Assembly (NCBI GenBank): GCA_036732005.1
Contig: DAINDF010000008.1
Coordinates: 62,001-126,000 of the forward strand
DNA length: 64,000 nt
From: UBA1926 sp036732005
GTDB lineage: Bacteria > Planctomycetota > Phycisphaerae > Phycisphaerales > UBA1924
Direction: 5' to 3'
A model generated the notes under the pieces. It was not told the origin of the DNA. It did no database searches and saw only the letters and a list, made by a program, of their open reading frames with translations. A program made the translations under genes and the position numbers. This document shows, one piece after another, positions 61,346 to 64,000 of the stretch. The stretch's first letter is position 1; every line of letters starts with the position of its first letter.

Positions 61346-62514
61346 GCGGGTCGGCGCGGCGGGTCCGGGTCGAGCCTTCGAGCGCCCCGGCGTACGAGGT
61401 CCGCGTCGGGTCGGGGGTCGCGCGGGCGTTCGCGGGGGAACTCGCCGGGCTGCTGGGCGTGCCCGCGGGCCGGCTGTTCGCCGTGGTCGACGCGGGGCTG
61501 CCGGCCTCCTGGGTCGACGGCGTGCTGGGCGCGTACGAGGTTGCGGGATGGGCGGTCACGCGGTGCGTGGTCGCGCCGAGCGAGCGGGCGAAATCGCTCG
61601 AAACGCTCGGGGGCGTGCTGGCGGCGCTGGCGGGGACGGGGCAGGAGCGCCGCGAACCCGTGCTGGCGCTGGGCGGGGGGATCGTGGGCGATGTGGCGGG
61701 GTTCGCGGCGTCGGCGTACCGGCGCGGCGTGCCCGTGGTGCAGTGCCCCACGACGCTGCTCGCGGCGGTGGACGCCTCGGTGGGCGGCAAGACGGGGGTC
61801 AACCTCGCGCTGCCGTCGGGGGAGCTGCTCAAGAACATGGCCGGCGCGTTCCACCAGCCGAGGGCGGTGCTGGCGGATGTCTCGGCCTTCGCGTCGCTGG
61901 GCGAGCGGGAGTTCCGCGCCGGGCTGGCCGAGTGCGTGAAGCACGGGCTGATCTCGGCGGACTGGGGGGACGAGGGGCTGCTCGCGTGGACGCTTGGCTC
62001 CCTTGAGCGGATCATGTCGCGCGAGGAAGAGGCGCTGGTCGAGTTGGTCGCCCGGAATGTGGGGGTCAAGGCCCGGGTTGTGGGCGACGACGAGCGCGAA
62101 CTCTCGGAGACGGGGGGTCGGGCGCTGCTGAACTTGGGACATACCTACGCCCACGCGATCGAGACCCTGGCCCACCTGACGCCGGACGGCGACCCGGCCC
62201 ACGCCCCGCTGCATCATGGCGAGGCGGTGGCGCTGGGGCTGATCGCGGCGGCGGCGTGCTCGGCGTCGATGGGGCTGGTCGAGGCCTCGTTGGTCGGGCG
62301 TGTGCGCGCGGGGGTCGCCGCGTGCGGGTTGCCCGTCGCGATCGGGGGGCTGCCGGATGACGGGACGCTGATCGCGCGCATGCGGCACGACAAGAAGGCG
62401 TCGGGGGGCCGGCTGCGGCTGACGCTGCCGGTGGGCGAGGGGCGGGCGCGGCTAATCGCGGACCCGCCCGAGGCCTCGGTCGCGGCGGGGTGGTCGGCGA
62501 TCCGCGCGGGGTGA
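61342..62514 (+). CDS. aroB: 3-Dehydroquinate synthase
   Basis: A 390-residue shikimate-pathway enzyme that cyclises DAHP to 3-dehydroquinate with NAD+ and zinc. PSERAKSLETLGGVLAAL, LALGGGIVGDVAGFAASAY and PTTLLAAVDASVGGKTGVN are the NAD and substrate regions. Zinc ligands are in LAECVKHGLI, LNLGHTYAHAIE and LHHGEAVALGL. It is slightly longer than usual because the N-terminus begins with about 15 Arg/Ser residues. Co-translated with rsfS. Confidence 0.95.
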   Translation: MSGSARRVRVEPSSAPAYEVRVGSGVARAFAGELAGLLGVPAGRLFAVVDAGLPASWVDGVLGAYEVAGWAVTRCVVAPSERAKSLETLGGVLAALAGTGQERREPVLALGGGIVGDVAGFAASAYRRGVPVVQCPTTLLAAVDASVGGKTGVNLALPSGELLKNMAGAFHQPRAVLADVSAFASLGEREFRAGLAECVKHGLISADWGDEGLLAWTLGSLERIMSREEEALVELVARNVGVKARVVGDDERELSETGGRALLNLGHTYAHAIETLAHLTPDGDPAHAPLHHGEAVALGLIAAAACSASMGLVEASLVGRVRAGVAACGLPVAIGGLPDDGTLIARMRHDKKASGGRLRLTLPVGEGRARLIADPPEASVAAGWSAIRAG

Positions 62515-62691
62515 TCGGGTCAGACACGGACGGCGCTTGCGTGACCCCCCGGAGTTGGGTTGGGCGTTGTGCTTTCAAGGTGATTTCGGACGCGGGCCGA
62601 TAACCGGTCCGTTGAGCATTCGTCTGGCTCGGCGTTAGTGCACACGACCACTCGGGGCAGTCACCGGTCGGCCGGGGGCGGGAACGGGCGC

Positions 62692-64000
62692 ATGCGGACG
62701 ATCGCGATCATCAATCAGAAAGGCGGGTGCGGGAAGACGACGACCGCGATCAACCTCGCCGCGGTGCTGGCGTCTCGAGGTCGGCGGACGCTGCTGGTGG
62801 ACCTTGACCCGCAGGCGCACTGCGCCGCGGGGCTGGCGGTGCCGCTGGAGCAGATCGAGATGGACATCGGGGACGCGATGCTTTCGGTCGTGGAGCGGCC
62901 CGTGGATGTGGAGCGTCTGCTGTGGCGCGTGACGCGGAACCTGGACCTGGCGCCGAGCCGGACGAAGTTGGCGGGGCTGGAGGCGACGCGGGGTGGGCTG
63001 GCGTCTGCGGCGGAGCGGGAGCGGCGGCTGGGGATGGTGCTGGCGAGCATCGGCACAGGGGCGGGCGGGGAGCCGTTCGAGTTCTGCGTGATCGACTGCC
63101 CGCCGAGCATCGGGCTGCTGACCTACAACGCGCTGACGACGGCGGGCGAGGTCTTGATCCCGGTGGAGACGAGTTTCTTCAGCCTCCAGGGGGCGACGCG
63201 GCAGGTGTCGACGATCCGTTCGCTGGGCCGGCGTCTGGGGACGAAGCCGGCGACGCGGATCCTGGCGACGATGCACGACGAATCGCACGCGCACGCCCGG
63301 GAGCTGCACGCGGAGCTGGGTCGACGGTTCAGCGCGGCGATGACGCCCGTGACGATCCGGCTGGACCCCCGGCTTCGGGAGTCGGCGTCGTTCGGGCAGG
63401 CGATCATCGACTACGACCCGGCGAGCACGGGCGCGGAGGACTACCGGGCGCTGGGTGAGTGGGTGTGTCAGCAGGGCGGGGCGGGGTCCGCGGCTGAGGT
63501 CGAGGTCCGCGAGGACGCGGCGCCGCTCGGGTCGCGTGCGAGCGCGGCGGGCGCGCGGCGGGTGGCGAGGCCGTTGCGGGCGGCGGATCGGGCGGACTCA
63601 GTGGGCGTGTCGCCGGGGACGGCGGAGTTGTCGGCGGGAGTCGAGGCTGAACTGCCCGGGGTCGAGACGCCCGCGGCGCTGGATGTGATGAGCCGGGTGG
63701 AGGACCTGTGCCGGCGGGCGCAGGCGTTGACGAATCGGACACGCGAGGCGGAGCCGGCGGAGGATCTCCGCGTCCGCGCGGCGAGCGGGTCGCTGCGGCT
63801 TGTGGAGCAGAAGTTCAGCGTGGACCGGCGGGAGAAATCGGTCTCGCGGCTGTACGGCGTGCGTCGGTCGGGGGGGAAACTGCTGTTCGTGCAGCCGATC
63901 GAGGTCGGGCTGGATGTCCGCGTGGCGGGCGACTTCAACGGTTGGAGCGCGACGGCGATGCCGATGCGACGGAACGAGGCGTTGGGGGTGCACGAGTTGA
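62692..64000 (+). CDS. ParA-family ATPase fused to a CBM48/AMPK-like domain, 3' end outside window
   Basis: At least 436 residues. Residues 1-260 are a ParA/Soj-type ATPase: deviant Walker A NQKGGCGKTTTAINLA, A' motif LLVDLDPQ, Walker B CVIDCPPS and TSFFSLQGATRQ. A low-complexity Ala/Glu/Arg-rich linker (about 265-375) follows, then the start of a beta-sandwich: LFVQPIEVGLDVRVAGDFNGWS, the mark of the early-set glycogen-binding (CBM48/AMPK-beta) domain. ParA proteins position chromosomes, plasmids or protein clusters. No ParB is seen here. ATG 62692 begins the ATPase directly; no good Shine-Dalgarno site is seen. Confidence 0.9.
   Translation, partial: MRTIAIINQKGGCGKTTTAINLAAVLASRGRRTLLVDLDPQAHCAAGLAVPLEQIEMDIGDAMLSVVERPVDVERLLWRVTRNLDLAPSRTKLAGLEATRGGLASAAERERRLGMVLASIGTGAGGEPFEFCVIDCPPSIGLLTYNALTTAGEVLIPVETSFFSLQGATRQVSTIRSLGRRLGTKPATRILATMHDESHAHARELHAELGRRFSAAMTPVTIRLDPRLRESASFGQAIIDYDPASTGAEDYRALGEWVCQQGGAGSAAEVEVREDAAPLGSRASAAGARRVARPLRAADRADSVGVSPGTAELSAGVEAELPGVETPAALDVMSRVEDLCRRAQALTNRTREAEPAEDLRVRAASGSLRLVEQKFSVDRREKSVSRLYGVRRSGGKLLFVQPIEVGLDVRVAGDFNGWSATAMPMRRNEALGVHEL

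Noticed and set aside
62515..62691. Promoter for the ParA gene (TTGAGC with TTAGTG 17 bases on)
   Set aside because: The -10 match is poor and no other signal supports it.
1..64000. CRISPR arrays, insertion sequences, integrases, rRNA or tRNA genes
   Set aside because: No regularly spaced repeats, transposase or integrase motifs, or tRNA cloverleaf with a 3' acceptor were found in the gaps between genes.

Overview
The window is about 70% GC with dense genes whose codons almost always end in G or C. Several secreted proteins end in a double dockerin-like motif finishing in GCP, which I know as the GC-type dockerin of Phycisphaerae. A PEP-CTERM protein, a PhnP-like hydrolase, an SPFH-protein operon and lipid A genes (lpxA and an LpxL-like acyltransferase) fit the same picture: a Gram-negative planctomycete, most likely class Phycisphaerae. 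No phage, transposon, plasmid or CRISPR feature was found, so this looks like ordinary chromosome.

Layout. 1-12.4 kb: exported proteins (four GC-type dockerin proteins, two of them zinc metalloproteases, and a VGIGT-repeat protein), with a TetR regulator, a GH29 alpha-L-fucosidase and dihydrolipoyl dehydrogenase. 12.4-15.2 kb: xylBA operon for D-xylose use. 15.5 kb: a previously open gap holds the SRP RNA (ffs), divergent from a PIN-TRAM membrane protein. 17-28 kb: sulfotransferase, a frameshifted EF-G paralogue, gltX carrying a REP-like insertion, MBL hydrolase, MgtC, a membrane coiled-coil protein, an LpxL-like acyltransferase, a response regulator and a ThiF-like enzyme. 28-35.7 kb: DinB, GroES-like protein, apt, cyclophilin, an orphan mraZ with a clear promoter, flavin reductase, glycosyltransferase and amidohydrolase. 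35.7-39 kb: a PEP-CTERM surface protein preceded by a cobalamin riboswitch, then phoU. 39-45 kb: mfd, a ComEA-like protein, a GH10-like protein and purC. 45.9-57.5 kb: a six-gene minus-strand operon of three SPFH proteins, an ABC transporter pair and a secreted protein, next to a divergent ABC permease. 57.5-64 kb: lipB, then lpxA, MBL hydrolase, methyltransferase, rsfS and aroB, and a ParA ATPase with a C-terminal glycogen-binding-like domain running off the end.

How genes may work together. Fucosidase, xylose isomerase, xylulokinase, the GH10-like protein and the exported dockerin proteins suggest a life on algal or plant polysaccharide. LipB and Lpd both serve lipoate-dependent dehydrogenases. 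The cobalamin riboswitch points to a surface protein made when vitamin B12 is scarce.

Gene starts show two designs. One has a TANNNT -10 box 24-27 nt upstream plus a Shine-Dalgarno site. The other has the same box only 5-7 nt upstream and no Shine-Dalgarno, implying leaderless mRNAs for at least 12 genes. The most useful new observations are the riboswitch/surface-protein pair, the leaderless starts, the SRP RNA with a non-GGAA apical loop, the REP-like element inside gltX and the ParA fusion.
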